Shown in pieces: positions 1 to 11,685 of a stretch of 64,000 nucleotides of DNA. The notes under the pieces are model-generated. The model had not been told where the DNA came from. It was given only the letters and a program-made list of their open reading frames with translations, and searched no databases. Source of the stretch: Moniliella sp. 'wahieum' (lineage: Eukaryota > Basidiomycota > Moniliellomycetes > Moniliellales > Moniliellaceae); contig RSEE01000012.1 of assembly GCA_003971905.1 (NCBI GenBank), forward strand, positions 248,001 through 312,000. The letters run 5' to 3'. Positions within the stretch are counted from its first letter, which is position 1. Each line of letters opens with the position of its first letter. The translations under genes and the position numbers were made by a program.

Positions 1-2
1 TG

Positions 3-809
3 AACGTCGCTTTGACACGTGCTCGTGCTAGTCTGTTCGTGCTGGGCAATGCGAGCAACTTGCGCAAAAACACGACCTGGAGTGCGCTGATTGATGCTGC
101 CAAGTCCGCGCACTTGATCAAGGCCGTCACTGCCGAAACAATTCGCAACATGCCCATCCAACGCCCCAAGGCGGGCACCAAGCCAGCCACAGCCGTCGCC
201 CGCCTTTCCGTGGATGTGGCAAAAGTCAATCCGATTGATTCGCCCGAGGTGGAGGATTCCGAGGGCAAACGGCTTCGGCCGCCAAAGGCCCAGAACGGGG
301 CCAATGAGACCACCAATCATCCTCCGGCTAAAAAATCAAGAAGCGAATCGTCAACATTCCTGAAAGGGGGAAAGCCGGTCCCAAGACCCCATCTGAGCGG
401 GTGGGTTCCCCCCAGGCCGGTCAGCCTCCTCGCGAGATGCTGCTTCGCCACCTGCCCCTCCTCAGGGTAAATCCGAGGATGCACGCAGAGATTCCAACCC
501 CCGCCCAAGCATCCACCGGGACCTCTTCTTCCCAAACTTCCCGCCCCAGCCCCATCCAAGACCATCATGATGTTGGACGATGAGGATGTGCCTGTGGCAA
601 AGAAACCTAAGATGGATGCGGGCGGTGCAGCCCGGGGTGCCCCTTCGATCCCTCGACGAGACGCTGCTCCTCAAAAAGGCCGTGGGAGTGCTGGTCCCGG
701 TCCCAGTGGATCGGCTGCCGGTCGGCCTGGCGGAGCAGGGCCTGCGCCACCCAGAACCACCGTCTCCAAAGCCGCGCGGGCTGCTATCTTTGCTCCGCGT
801 CGTCGGTAA
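3..809 (+). CDS. SEN1: Sen1/senataxin-type helicase, C-terminal part (cut by left edge)
   Basis: The frame is already open at the left edge, so only the C-terminus is present. The first residues, NVALTRARASLFVLGN, are helicase motif VI of superfamily-1B RNA/DNA helicases. They continue into SNLRKNTTWSALIDAAKS, the pattern of the Sen1 group. Sen1 resolves RNA:DNA hybrids and helps terminate RNA polymerase II transcription in the nucleus. After about 60 residues the protein becomes a disordered tail with basic clusters (PPAKKSR, VAKKPKMD) that could be nuclear localisation signals. An in-frame stop at 468-470 is followed by the same frame reopening and ending at 807-809 (IFAPRRR). Between about 400 and 560 another frame reads better, so I infer indel errors. 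The gene converges on RIC1. The family is fairly certain, the exact tail is not. Confidence 0.75.
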
Positions 810-1120
810 GCGATAAAACTCCCAGCGTGAGCCCCGGCGGCAAGCTACTTGAAGTAGTTGGCTCTCGTAGCTGCTGTGCTGCCCTTCTCCCATTTCCTGC
901 ATGTCCCGCTTAGCAGACTGCCACACTGCTCGGAACCACTCTTCGTTCCTCATCACTGGCACCCATTCTATCCCCCTCCTGCAATTCAATGCATACAACA
1001 CTTTGCGCATCCTCCCTCACCATCCCCGCACTGGAACTACAGTAGATGGAAGAGCAAATCGGGTCGTGTATTTTGACACAAAGGCGTGTACGTGAGGTGG
1101 GAGGTGGAAGTAAGTTCCAT
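810..1120. other. Intergenic, convergent 3' ends of SEN1 and RIC1
   Basis: No supported gene. It holds the 3' flanks of two convergent genes. If RIC1 instead stops at 1412-1414, this gap is about 600 bases. Confidence 0.5.
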
Positions 1121-4100
1121 CTAGGCTGGCCTGGCGGCGGCAAGTACATGAGACCGAACCAGATCCTCTTCTTGCATGAGTTCGCCATCCCCCACAGGCT
1201 CTTCGACCCTCGCGCCCGCCACGGCACCCTTAGTGTCCAGGGGGGCAGGGGGCCTCGGGGGGGGGGGTGGTTACATCGTCCCTTTCCTGGGTGGCTAGCG
1301 GAGCAAGGGGACGCACCGAGGCTGTGGGAGTACTAGGGTCGTAGGATGTGGATCCATCCAGAGCTTCAGGGGAAGAAGATGGATGAACCGACGCACCGCG
1401 CTGTGGATCGGTTACCTCCCCGTTCCCGGGTTGAGAAGGCGGAGAATCTTAGCCTGGTGCACCACACGAGCGGCGAGCTGCGCATCGTCAGGCTTAAGCG
1501 TAGCCAAGAACCGAAGTACCTCAAGGGCGCGAGCTAATTCCCCCGCTCAACCGCGGTCCGAACCAAGTCACTGTCGCTGACTCACTGGTCCGGAGCGAGA
1601 AAAGACGACGAGCAAGAAGGCGACGGCAGTACGGGTATCGCCTTGGTGCAAAGCCATGCCCAGAAGCGGCGCGGGGGCCCGCAGCAGCAAACAGGGTGGG
1701 CCATCGCGAGGCCTCGGTTTTACGCGCGCAGTTGGCAATCACCTAATGCAGAGGGGAAAGACCGGACAGGCCGATGGTCCGACGCAGCTCCTCCACCCCT
1801 CGCGCAGCCTGGTCCGCGCCTGTGCCTTGCGTGTCTCGGAGCGCAGCACGGCCATACGAGCCGGTCGGGACCATCCGGATCAGTCAGCGCCGTGGGTTCT
1901 GTAGTAGAGCGGCGTTCCCGGTGCAGACGACGAGGGTGGCGTGCTGGTTGCCGCAGAGGTGGCAGGAGAGGAGAGGGCCTCCATCCGCCGCATCCTCCAG
2001 GACGGCATGCAAGAGGATCTCAAGCGCATGGGGAAAGTACCCTAGACGTGCATAGGGTGTAGCCAGTTCAGCTGCGGCAGCAATCGCATCTTCCGCCAGA
2101 GGGTGGGCAAGGAAACTCAGTGCGTGTCGTAAAAGTCCTGGTAGGACAAGGTGGGTGGTCGTGCTGGTGCGCCACAGGCCAAAGTCGAGACTTTTGCGTA
2201 GAACCAAGCTAGCTTCCATGCCCACCACACCTCGATTGGCCAGCAGACAGAGAGGGTAAAAGTCAAGCGGCAGCACGGTTCCTTGACTCGAAACGTCCAG
2301 GTCGCTTCCCGACGCATAGCTGCTAGAGGAAGCAAGGTCTCGGCTCGCCAAGGATGAACTGGACGAGTTCAAGCCCATCTTGTCGATCCCAGTCGATACC
2401 GAGGCCAAGTGGGGATAGGAAGTTGATTCGGGTGCGTGCCCCGTCTCCTTCCATACCCACCCATGGCCGTCAACATACGCCCACAATGTGTTTTCGAGCG
2501 CCTTGGGTGCATCAATCAAGGTGGTGGTGGTCCACACCAGTTCCACCTTATCCGCCAGCACGTGCGCATGGTAAGCGACTTTCGTTTGTGATGCAGGACG
2601 CGCTGTCGCCGAGCCTGAAAGGGAGCGGGCTAGGGGATTAGGGGAAGAGACGGTACCCGTGACCAGCTGCGGGGTGGATGCAGAGGGCGGCAGGCTGGAG
2701 GTTGACGCGGAAGGTGTTGGGGTTCCCGAGGAGACCAAATCCGCCACCGATGAGGTGGTAGCCCATTGGAGTGGGAGATAGCCGGGTCGGATGCAGCTTC
2801 GGGGGAGAAGGTGGGATGTTGGCTCAGTAGGAGGCAGTTCGGCAGTATTTGCCTCATTTTGGGAGACCCGCCCTTTTTCTCGACGGAGCCAAGATCACTG
2901 GGTGCCGTGGGTACGGGGTAACAACTGCGGAGCCGTTGGATGAAGGGGGTTGGATGAGGTGGAACAACAGGCCGAGGACGGAGGAGGAGGAGGCGACCGT
3001 TGACGAGGAAAACCAAAGTAGCCTTGTTCAGTACCTCTTTAGGTCGATTGAGGGCCAAGGGGGGGGAACGAGCCAATCCACCGCCCGTACCCTGGTAGGC
3101 TCGGACACGACCGACGAGAGGGACAGGTTGCCCATCATCTTAAGGGACAGACGGGTGGTCGCGTAAGCATCGCTTGCCGGCGCACCGGGATCGCCAGTCA
3201 TGAGCGAAGCGTGGGCGCACCACAGTTCCTTGGGACGAAAGGCGAACGTGATATAAGCTGTTGGTAGCCGTGTACAGGATGATGCTGGCACCCATCCCGC
3301 TGCTTCCACTGGGAAGAAGGGTCAGGGTAGATGCGCATCTGCACAATGGGTGCTGGCACCCGTTCCATCGCGAGCAGCCGAGCATTGTCCAGGGGCAGTC
3401 TTGCGTCGTACGCTCGCAACTGCGCTTCCCCCCCGAGTCGGCTGCCACGAGCACAACGTGGCCCACCCAGCCAATCCCACCACGAACGGAGAAGCCTTGT
3501 TCTTGGTTGAGGTGCGCCATCTCAAACATGCGCCACTGGCCCACGCCGGGCTCATCTTGGCTGGAAACGGACGCGCCAACAGAGATGAGGCGTGCCAACG
3601 CATGGGCCGTCGGAGTTAGACATGACACAGCAAATCCCCTTCGCCCAGCAATCGCAACCCAGCCGCCATCTTGACTTAGCGGGCAAACCGAACCGGCCAG
3701 TTGAACGCCAGGTAGCGGGGCAGACGAATGTGCCAAGCTTGACCTTGGGCTGCCCCCTCTCCACCCGAGCGGCCGGAATGGTTGCCCGGTACGCAAGCTG
3801 GAGGGTGCCGCCGCCGCATCGGGGGCAATCACTTGCCATTCACTCAGTTCGCGCCCACGGTACAGGATCAACTTGTCCCCGCATGCAGTAATCCGTAGCC
3901 AGCCGCGGCAGCACTAGCCCCTCCACAGAGTGTGGTTTGAGAGGAGCGGATGAAGGGAAGAGCATATAGTTGGGAATTGGGGTCAAATGACTTGACCTCC
4001 GTCCCTGGCGGAGACGCATCCGGTCGAGCCAGGAACATCACCTCGTTGTTGCCCATCGTCCAGAACAGACGGGTGGCACCAAACAGATGATCGTCCTTGA

Positions 4101-5953
4101 ATCGCCGGTGAATGCCTGTCCAAAGGTCACGTGAGAGGTGGCAAGGATTCGGCCATAGGTACTAAACAGCCCATCCACGGGCATAGCCTACTGCCAACGC
4201 ATGACCATCCGACGTCCATGCGAGCGAAGTCACCTTGCCCAGTTGGGTACCTCCATTTTGAGGTAGACGAATACTATGCGAAGGGGTGGCTGCGCCTGTC
4301 GAGGCGTAGGTGTAGGCCTCGACGATTCCACTGCGGGTCCCAATCGCAAGCAGGGAAAAGGGGGCATTGACCGCACTGGAAGTAGCTTGGCGGCCTGGAG
4401 TCATCGGGCCGGGATCAGGACGGTCATCTTGCTCGGCCCGGTGCTTGCCCTTGCTACTGACGGATGACGGGGGCGTCGGTCGCGGTCCTTCAGTGGAACA
4501 GGGGGAGACGCACCGTGAAAGGTCTGGCCGGTCCAGGAGAACAATTTGGGGTCGTACACCAAGCTGGCCGTGTGGGCACGGCCATCCGAGGTGATCCAGA
4601 TGTAACCCCATTGACGGGCTGTACTCGATGGCCATCACATGAGCCATCTCAGCATCTTCGCCGACGGACAACGCGTTGGGAAAAGTAGTCCGTTGGATTT
4701 GGGTCCATTGCTGGCGTGGCCATTGGGAGCCGTCGACTTGGGCTTGTCCCCCAGTGGTGGATGGATCTGCAGCCAAGGCAAGCGGCGGAGCAAGGTAGTG
4801 TGGGTCCGCTTGGTTTGGGCATCAGCACTGAGGTCCGAGGGCCAGGGGATGAGCTGGATCGCAGGTGGATCGCAGGTGGCAACCACGACATGGGTCTCGG
4901 TTGCGGTTGCAGCGGTGCAGCTGGTCCAATGCGCGGCGCGTGTCAGTAGCGAGCGTAACAAAATGGGCGAAACAGAGAAACGTACCCGCTCAACCCAGCG
5001 TCCATCTGCATGGCCAACGTGAACTCAATCTCGACCAAGTCGGTATTCGAGCTTCCGGCTCGGGCGGCGCCGTTCTGCTCGTCGAGTGCCTGGGTAATCT
5101 GCTTGGGCTGGGGCGGGCGCGCAGATGGACTCCAAGTGTCCGAGTGAGGATGGGGAGCTCACCCGCGGTGCGGGAGAAGATGTTGTTCATGGCCTGAGGC
5201 GCAGGAGCGTAGCGTTCCCCTGACTCGGACGCAAGTGGCGCACGGGGGCTGGTGAAGCCTGAAAAAGAGATGGAGCGAGCATGCGAATGAGCACGACGAC
5301 GCGGGCCTGGGGGTAAGGAGGGAGAGTCGGGGAGGACAGGGACGTAAGCGTATACGCTTTCGCGTGGCTCGAGCATGCGATAGAGCAGCAACACATTTTG
5401 GTCTGTCTGAAGGGCGATGCGGGGGGCTGGCTGCCGGCGGCGGCGGGTGAGGCCCAAAAGACGCGAAGGCAGCGGCCGTGCTCGGCGGACACTGGCGCGG
5501 GTGCGCCGAATGACAGCGACAGCTTGGGTAGGACGTGGATCCAAACAGAGAGGGTGAGCGCTGAGGCAGGCAAAGTAGACGCCGTCCGGGCTTCGTGCGA
5601 GATCAACGAGTTGCTCCCGCTCCTCCGCCTCGACGGCACAGCAATGTCGGCCGCAAGCGAAGAGGAGGAGGGGCGCGTTGGGATGGGCATTTCGGGCGGG
5701 ACGGACAGGACGGGGGCTTGTGGGGGAGTTGGTAGAGTTGGTAGGGAGGGGGCGTCGGCGACACTGGCCCTGGCTGCGTCATCGGCGGAGACAGCGGCAG
5801 CAGCGCAGAGCAGCAGCAAGCAGCAGCAGCAGCAGCAGCGGTGGCAGCGTGGCGCTCGTAGGCGGCAGCCTCGGCAGGGGATGGTGGTGGGAGGGCATGG
5901 AGGCCTGCTGGCCCCAGATGGAGGCAGCGGGCAGCGCCGGTGGGCCAGTACAT
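1121..5953 (-). CDS. RIC1: Ric1, subunit of the Ric1-Rgp1 guanine nucleotide exchange factor
   Basis: Ric1 works with Rgp1 as exchange factor for the Golgi GTPase Ypt6/Rab6 in endosome-to-Golgi traffic. The start at 5953 reads MYWPTGAARCL, the conserved Ric1 N-terminus. It is followed by an Ala/Cys/Ser-rich insert encoded by a CAG/CTG repeat. WD40-like segments follow: RIALQTDQNVLLLYRML (about 5440-5390), VVVATCDPPAIQLIPWP (about 4890-4840) and LGKVTSLAWTSDGHALAVGY (about 4230-4170). The C-terminal RIC1 domain shows LLRHALSFLAHPL and LGYFPHALEILLHAVLED (about 2130-1990), then NCARKTEASRWPTLFAAAG (about 1735-1680). The frame is broken repeatedly. The end is uncertain: one frame stops at 1412-1414 (LRLLNPGTGR), while another continues through a Ser/Pro tail to 1121-1123. 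Introns were not resolved. Identity is strong. Confidence 0.85.
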
Positions 5954-6655
5954 GCGCAGGAGCGGTGGAGGTGGGTCGGGGGACGAGGCAGGCGAGGAGG
6001 AGCGCGGTGAGCGTGGGTTCGCCGAGGATGCGATGATGATCGATGAGGCTCCGCGGCGGGGGTGGGATGCGATGCGCGCTCCACTTGGCTTCGACCCGCG
6101 CAATGGAGCCATCCCAGCGCCACCTGCATCCGTCCTGACTCGACGTTCACCCCCACCGACCCCCCAGACGACGAGGGCGACCTCACCGCCACCTGGCCAT
6201 TTCCTGCCAGCCCATCGGCTTTGCTGCCACACACACACCTGCCTGGTCCCTTGCGTGCACCCCGTTGACAAGTTTGCGTTGACAGCACAATGCGTTTTCT
6301 CTATACCACGCAAGCAAGCCTGTCGCTGTCGCCGATGAGAGCCTCCGCGCCACTGCATTTGCCATGTCTTTTAGCATTCTTGTGCGAGACCAAGGCTCTT
6401 GTCCTTCTCTTGTGGTGCTATCAACCCCGCCGGCCCCTCTAACCATGGAAGTGGCGACCGGTCTATCTCGCCATGGGGATCGGCCAATGGTATGATGTAT
6501 CCGTCGCGGGGGAAAGGAGGCATAGAAGCAGGTGTGTGTGTGCAGGCACGCATCCAGGCACGCAGAACTAAGGGAGAAGAGTACAGCAGGCAGCACGAAA
6601 AGGGAAGGGTAGGAGGTGGGGAGGAAGCATTAAGCTGAGGTCGGCACCAATTAGG
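5954..6655. other. Intergenic: RIC1 5' flank and CDC10 3' flank
   Basis: No supported gene in about 700 bases. It must hold the RIC1 promoter and the CDC10 3' end. Open frames here lack recognisable domains. Confidence 0.5.
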
Positions 6656-7592
6656 ATTAGTGTCCTGCTGCTTGGCACTCGATTCTTTTAGGGCGAGCAA
6701 TGTTTGGTCCGGAACGATTCGTAGTGGATCTGCGCCGTGGTCTCAATCAAGTCTTGGAGGTGAGTGCGGGTGAGAAAGTTGCGAAGTAGACAAATTCACA
6801 ATGGTTTTCATTTTCCACTTGGACCACGCCGTAGGGGATTTGCGTCCGATGACCGTTTTGCCATCCACCACCACGCTCCGTTCGGACCCAACTGGCCAGG
6901 GGGATCAAGTCGCGGATGCGCTCGTTGAGCTCCCGCTCTTCCTCATCCAAGTCCGCGTCGTCAAAGGGGTAGAGACGGATCTCGTTGAAGGCGAGCTCGG
7001 CACGGATGCGTGCTTGAACACTTCGCGTTCCTCCAGTGTCAGCCCATCGGACTTGGCAATGACCGGCACCACATTCACCCCTCGGCCAGTTTCTTCATCA
7101 CGATCAGGTCAATCGGCCGGAGAGAGTGGCCGGTGGGGTTGATGAAGAAGAGGCAGCAGTGGATGCGGGTGTCGGTGATGTACCGGTCGCGCAAGGCAGT
7201 GAGTTCTTTGCGGAGGTATGCACTGTGCTGGTCGCGGATGTACTTGACAATGGGGTCCCAGCTGCCTTCGTTGTTGACCTGGTCGCCGTAGCCGGGGGTG
7301 TCGACAATGTTGAGACGCAGCTTGACGCCATTCTCGACGATCACATGGCTCACTGGGTGGATCTCGGTGGTCGAGCGCGGCAGGACATCGGGCCTGAAAG
7401 CGGCCCTTGGTGTCGATCAGATGGCTGGCAAAGAGGGTGTTGATGAGGGTGCTCTTGCCCAGCCCAGTCTGGCCAACGACCATGACGTTGAACTGGAAGC
7501 CGCGCTTGAGCAGCTTGCTCTCGATCTGCCGGGATCGAGTCGAAGCCCACGTAGCCCTGCAGCGGCGTCACATTGTCGCTTGTGGTGGCCAT
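6656..7592 (-). CDS. CDC10: Septin, Cdc10 type
   Basis: Septins are GTP-binding proteins that polymerise into filaments at the bud neck and septum. The start at 7592 gives [20 protein letters not shown]. The YVGFDSI element before the G domain is typical of Cdc10. Next come the P-loop [19 protein letters not shown], the switch motif [18 protein letters not shown], then [18 protein letters not shown] and the tail [11 protein letters not shown] with [20 protein letters not shown]. The protein ends without a long coiled coil, as expected for Cdc10 and unlike Cdc3, Cdc11 or Cdc12. Single-base losses interrupt the frame near 7540, 7360, 7090, 6900, 6780 and 6690. The stop near 6656-6658 (after [11 protein letters not shown]) is a guess based on family length. 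A GCGGGT hexamer array lies just upstream of the start. Confidence 0.85.
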
Positions 7593-8044
7593 GCTGGGAA
7601 GAGCAGAGAGGGTGGGGGTGCGGGTGCGGGTGCGGGTGCGGGTGGTGCTCGCAGAGGTGCCCGTCGGCTGTTCTGCGCTGCTCCTCTGCGCGGCGAGCGG
7701 CACAAACCCAGCAACGCAGCCCCGCCGGCGCGCGCAACGGCACCCGGCAGGTGGCCAGTGTCGCCTGCCCCACGCGCCACACGCTTCCCCCGTGCCCACT
7801 CCGTCAGCGGGGGCTGCGCGGCACGTGACCACATCCCCCCCTCTCTTCGCTCCATCTGCTCGACCGAGGGAGCTACATAGCACTACGGAACCACTGGGGC
7901 GCAGCCAGCCCGCCTCGGCCCCGCTTGTGCTGGCATGGAGCAGCGCGGGGACACAAACGCATCGACGGCGGATGGGATGATTGATGATTGATCGAGATCC
8001 AGAAACCTAACCATTTTGAGGCAGCCCCTCCACGGGCACGCAAG
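7593..8044. promoter_or_regulatory. CDC10 upstream region / TRP2 downstream region with GCGGGT repeat
   Basis: No gene is supported here. On the + strand about five copies of GCGGGT lie at 7614-7645, some 20-50 bases upstream of the CDC10 start, so they probably fall in its 5' leader or core promoter. The rest is GC-rich without a recognisable element. Confidence 0.45.
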
Positions 8045-9702
8045 TCAAAGCGGTAGACGCTGGCTAAAGTACTCTTCGCCAGCGCAATGCACCGCACGTT
8101 GGCGCCCAGCTTGTTGATCGTCTCTTGGTACTCGTCCTCCTCCACACTGTCGTACACAATCCCCCCGCCCGCCTGGAGAGAGACGACGCCGTCTTTGTAC
8201 GTCATCGTCCGGATCGCAATGGCCACGTCCATTGCGATCGGCATAGCCCATGTGGCCCACCGCGCCAGCGTAGACGCCGCGACGCTCCTGCTCCAGCGCG
8301 CCAACCAACTCGATGGCGCGGATCTTGGGCGCCCCCGAGACGGTTCCGGCAGGGAAGATGGAGCGGAGCGCATCGAACCGGTCCTTGCCCTGCGCACTGG
8401 CCCGTGATGCGCGAGGTGAGGTGAATCACATGGCTAAACTTTTCCAGTTGCATAAACGACTCGACTTGGGTCGTGTGCGGATCGCATACCCGACTAATGT
8501 CGTTCCGGGCCAATCGACCAGCATCACATGTTCCGCTCGGTCCTTGTCGCTCTCAGCCAAGAGGCGCGACTGCGCCTCGTCCTCTTCGGCTGTTGCGCCG
8601 CGCTTGACGGTGCCAGCGATCGCGTGGACAGCCACCTTGCCCTCCACGATCTTGCACAACGTCTCGGGACTGGCACCAATGATCTGGCAGTCCCCCACAT
8701 CGAGGTAGTACATGTACGGGCTTGGGTTGATCTGGCGCAGTTGGCGGTAAATGTTAAATGGGTGCACGTCGGTAGGCCGTGTGAGACGTTGAGAGGGGAC
8801 AGCCTGGATGATCTCGCCCTCGGTGATCGACTTGCGCAGGCAGTCACAAAACCCTCGTAGCCGGCCTTGCCGACGTTGCTGGTAGCCTCTCTGCCGAGCT
8901 GGATGGGGCCTTGCTTGGGCATAGGCAACGGGCCAGTCTCAAGCACTTTGCTTGCCACGTTGGTGACCTTGGCCACTGCCTCGCGTACCGCCTCGCCACT
9001 TCCTCGGGCGTGTGCGGTGCATCGCTAGGCAAGTAGACATGCGACACACATGCAATGCTCTGGAACACACGGTCAAAGATCAAGGTCGTGTCGCAAAACA
9101 TGTACACCGACTCGGGGATGCCCAGTGGATCCTTCAGTTCGCGCGCAGTGCGAGGCTCAAAGTAGTGAACACAGTCGTATGAAATGTAGCCCATTCCGCC
9201 GCCTGGAGACCGAAAAATGGTGCGAGGTCCGTGTCAGCCTGGACAGACAACAAAAAGAAAGAGAGAGTGGGGGGGGGGGACGAACCGGTAAATAAGGGCA
9301 GTTTGGCCAAGGGGATATACTTGTACTGCTCCAGTTCGGCTTTGATGTGCACCAACGGGTCCCCCTGCAGAGGCTGGGTGGGGCCGGTGCGGAGAACCTT
9401 GTAAGGGTCCACACCGACAAAGCTATACCTCCCAATGTTCTCTCCGCCCGTGACCGACTCGAGGAGGAATCCGATCCGGCCCACGTCGGCACCGTCCGAC
9501 ATGCGCAGGTAGGCCGTGACAGGCGTCAGCAAATCAGCAGGCAGGGATTGGTAGATGGGAATGATGTTGCCCTGGGCGGGGGTGGTGGGCGTGCCGAGCA
9601 GCGCAGCCTGCACCTCTGGCAGGCTGGGGTAGATGTCCTGGAGAAGGGTGGGGTCAGTGGGGAAAAGGAGGGAGGTGGAGGGGGATAGCACACCTGGCCC
9701 AT
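8045..9702 (-). CDS. TRP2: Anthranilate synthase component I
   Basis: This enzyme converts chorismate and glutamine (with the Trp3 glutaminase) to anthranilate, the first step of tryptophan synthesis. The N-terminal domain shows [13 protein letters not shown] and [15 protein letters not shown]. The catalytic domain shows [13 protein letters not shown], the Trp-family motif [15 protein letters not shown] with [12 protein letters not shown], then [22 protein letters not shown] and [13 protein letters not shown]. It ends [11 protein letters not shown]...[16 protein letters not shown] at 8045. Two GT-AG introns are inferred. One at 9638-9693 splits a tiny first exon (M-G-Q) from [10 protein letters not shown]. 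One at 9203-9285 restores [15 protein letters not shown]. The start at 9702 rests on that first intron. Several single-base deletions break the frame. The gene is divergent from MRP17. Confidence 0.88.
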
Positions 9703-10117
9703 GTGTGGTGGAAGGCGGTGGTGGTGGTGGTGGTGGTGGTGGCGGCGGCGGCGGTGTGTCGAGGGTGTCTTCCCTCCCGGAGTTTCTCAGGGAGCTCTTT
9801 AGTCAAGCGGACATGAGTCCGTCTCGAGTCAAAAACGGGCGGAATTGTGGCCTGCTGCTGCGCTGACGGGCTGGTCAGACGTCCCATGTCAAACGGCAAG
9901 TTTCAAATGGCAAATGGCAACTGTCAGATGCCCAAGGTAATGCCAAGCCTCAAACTTTCAAGCTCAAGCTTCAGCTTCAATGTCAATCGTCAATCTGCAA
10001 CATTGCAGCCCCCGTGGTTACTGATTCCGCCCTGAGTTCTTCGCGCCGCCTCGGCTGTTCTCGACACCACCCGGCCAGGCCCCCACACCCAGGCCAGCCG
10101 AGGCGCCGCCAGCCAAC
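9703..10117. promoter_or_regulatory. Divergent promoter between TRP2 and MRP17
   Basis: This is a 415-base region shared by two genes transcribed away from each other. Directly above the TRP2 start lies a (GGT)n(GGC)n array (9716-9756). Further on, 9890-10010 is filled with variants of CAAATGGC and of CAAGCTTCA / GTCAATC, which look like degenerate short tandem words. No TATA box was identified. Confidence 0.5.
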
Positions 10118-10676
10118 ATGCCGTGCGTACCTTGGCCCCATCCCCATACATCCCCTGGGGCCATGCTAACCCCCCTCCCAGGCTGTACGAGCTGTTCTGC
10201 GTCGCTGCCTACTCGGCCCAGTCGGCGCCGCTGCGGACGCTGCTCTCCAACACCTCCAACACCATCATCACCAATGGCGGTGTGGTGCGGGGGATGCAGT
10301 ACTGGGGACGCCGTCTGCTGCCCCAAACTATGAAGCGTAACCAAGTCACGCATACCGAGGGGGAGTAAGTACTAAGTATCCCGATCACATTGACCTGGCG
10401 AATGCGCTAGCTGGCGGCTGGCTGGCTGGTTGACTGGCTGGCTGCCATATGGCTGGACCTGGGCCGGACGTCCAACTAACCCCCGTGTTCGTGTTCCGTG
10501 TTCTCAGCTACTTTATTATGCAAGTGGATACCAACCCCACCACGCTGAACCAGATTCGGGCGCGTATGCGCTCCGATCCGCGCGTCTTGCACTTCACCCC
10601 GCTCCGGTTGGGACGCAAGGTGAGTGAGGTGGTACCGTCTCCCTTCCCCACCCGCCTGGTGGGCCCGTGGGCTTAG
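10118..10676 (+). CDS. MRP17: Mitochondrial small-subunit ribosomal protein bS6m (Mrp17)
   Basis: A structural protein of the mitochondrial ribosome small subunit, homologous to bacterial S6. Exon 1 is only ATGCC (10118-10122). Intron 10123-10181 joins it to GCTGTACGAG, giving MPLYELFCVAAYSAQSAPLR, the fungal bS6m N-terminus. The protein continues NTIITNGGVVRGMQYWGRRL and VTHTEGDYFIMQVDTNP across intron 10365-10507, then IRARMRSDPRVLHFTPLRLG. It stops at 10674-10676 if read straight on (KVSEVVPSPFPTR). A donor-like GTGAGT at 10620 could instead splice to a later exon near 10735, so the last residues are unsure. No frame errors are needed in this gene, which is unusual for the window. Length (about 115-130 residues) suits the family. 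Confidence 0.85.
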
Positions 10677-11205
10677 GCGGCAAAACGATTCGGTAACCCG
10701 AGTCCAAGGGTACGTGGTGTGATCTGCCTGCAGGATCTACTTTGCCTCGTATGTGGGTGTTCGCGTGCTTGTTCTACCGACCCAAGGGGTACCGAGAGAG
10801 AGAAACGAGTGGAATGAAACCCAAGTGCAAAGGTGGAGCAGATGACAGAAGAAGGAGTGGCGAGCAACAGGGATGTGGGTTGGTAGTCGTCATAATCGCT
10901 GTTCAGAGACGAGATATCTGCGGTTTCAGCCTTGGCAATCACTATGACCACCTGCAGCTCGATGGGAAAAGTGATTTTTGGCCGTTCCCTATGAGAAACT
11001 GTCATTAACGTGATTTGAACAAAGGCCACCCATGCAATATAGGTCCGCTTTGGATTTCGCCCATCGCCCTTATACCTGTCGTCCGTACCGGATTCTTCCC
11101 TGGCAATGCACTCTATTCTGTCTCAGGAGGGTATGATGGAGATGTAGCATGCAGGGTAGACAGGAGGGAGGGGGGAAGATGGATGCATATGCATGGTGCC
11201 ACCAC
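10677..11205. other. Intergenic between convergent MRP17 and MRPL36
   Basis: No supported gene in about 530 bases; it contains the two 3' ends. Base composition is more A/T-rich than in the neighbouring genes. Confidence 0.5.
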
Positions 11206-11675
11206 TCACTTTTTCTTGCCCTTTTTGGACGTTTTGACCACTGTTGCACCACGGGTTGCCTCGGTACCGCCCGACATCCAGTCCAAGTCTTTCAGCAAAC
11301 GCAAAGTCATCCTGGGAGAACTTTTCTGGAACCGACCCAATTGACCCTCCATGTCGACCGCGACGCCCAACGCATTTGAACGTTCCGCCAATGGGTTCCA
11401 CAGCGGGTGGTTCGTCGGGTCCCGCGTCAACCGCATCGCCGCACGAGGAGACGGGTAAAGACATCAATCGACGATCCATCGTTCAGCACGATCGTCATGG
11501 GGAACTTGGATACGGGGCGGGGGGTATGCAACTTGGTTGGCCTGCCCATTTTGGCTGAGCTAGCAAAGGAACGCACCAGTCCCAGTCCTACGCCCGTACT
11601 GGAGCCAAGGTGAGGACGCCGAGCCAACGTAGAAAACGCACGGGCCGGTCCGCCTGATCCGCCCGTTGTACCCAT
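11206..11675 (-). CDS. MRPL36: Mitochondrial large-subunit ribosomal protein bL31m (Mrpl36)
   Basis: A mitochondrial ribosome large-subunit protein related to bacterial L31. The start at 11675 gives an Arg/Ser-rich, acid-free N-terminus (ARAFSTLARRPHLGSS...SFASSAKMGRP) typical of a matrix-targeting presequence. The L31-like core follows: KFPMTIVLNDGSSIDVFT, then, after a one-base frame change near 11430, MRLTRDPTNHPLWNPLAE, VDMEGQLGRFQK and a basic tail VVKTSKKGKKK to the stop at 11206-11208. A second indel pair near 11300 is suggested by FSQDDFAFAERLGLDWMSGG being split over frames. The gene lies only about 10 bases after the probable end of the LYR gene on the same strand. Confidence 0.75.
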
Positions 11676-11685
11676 GCCACCGGCA

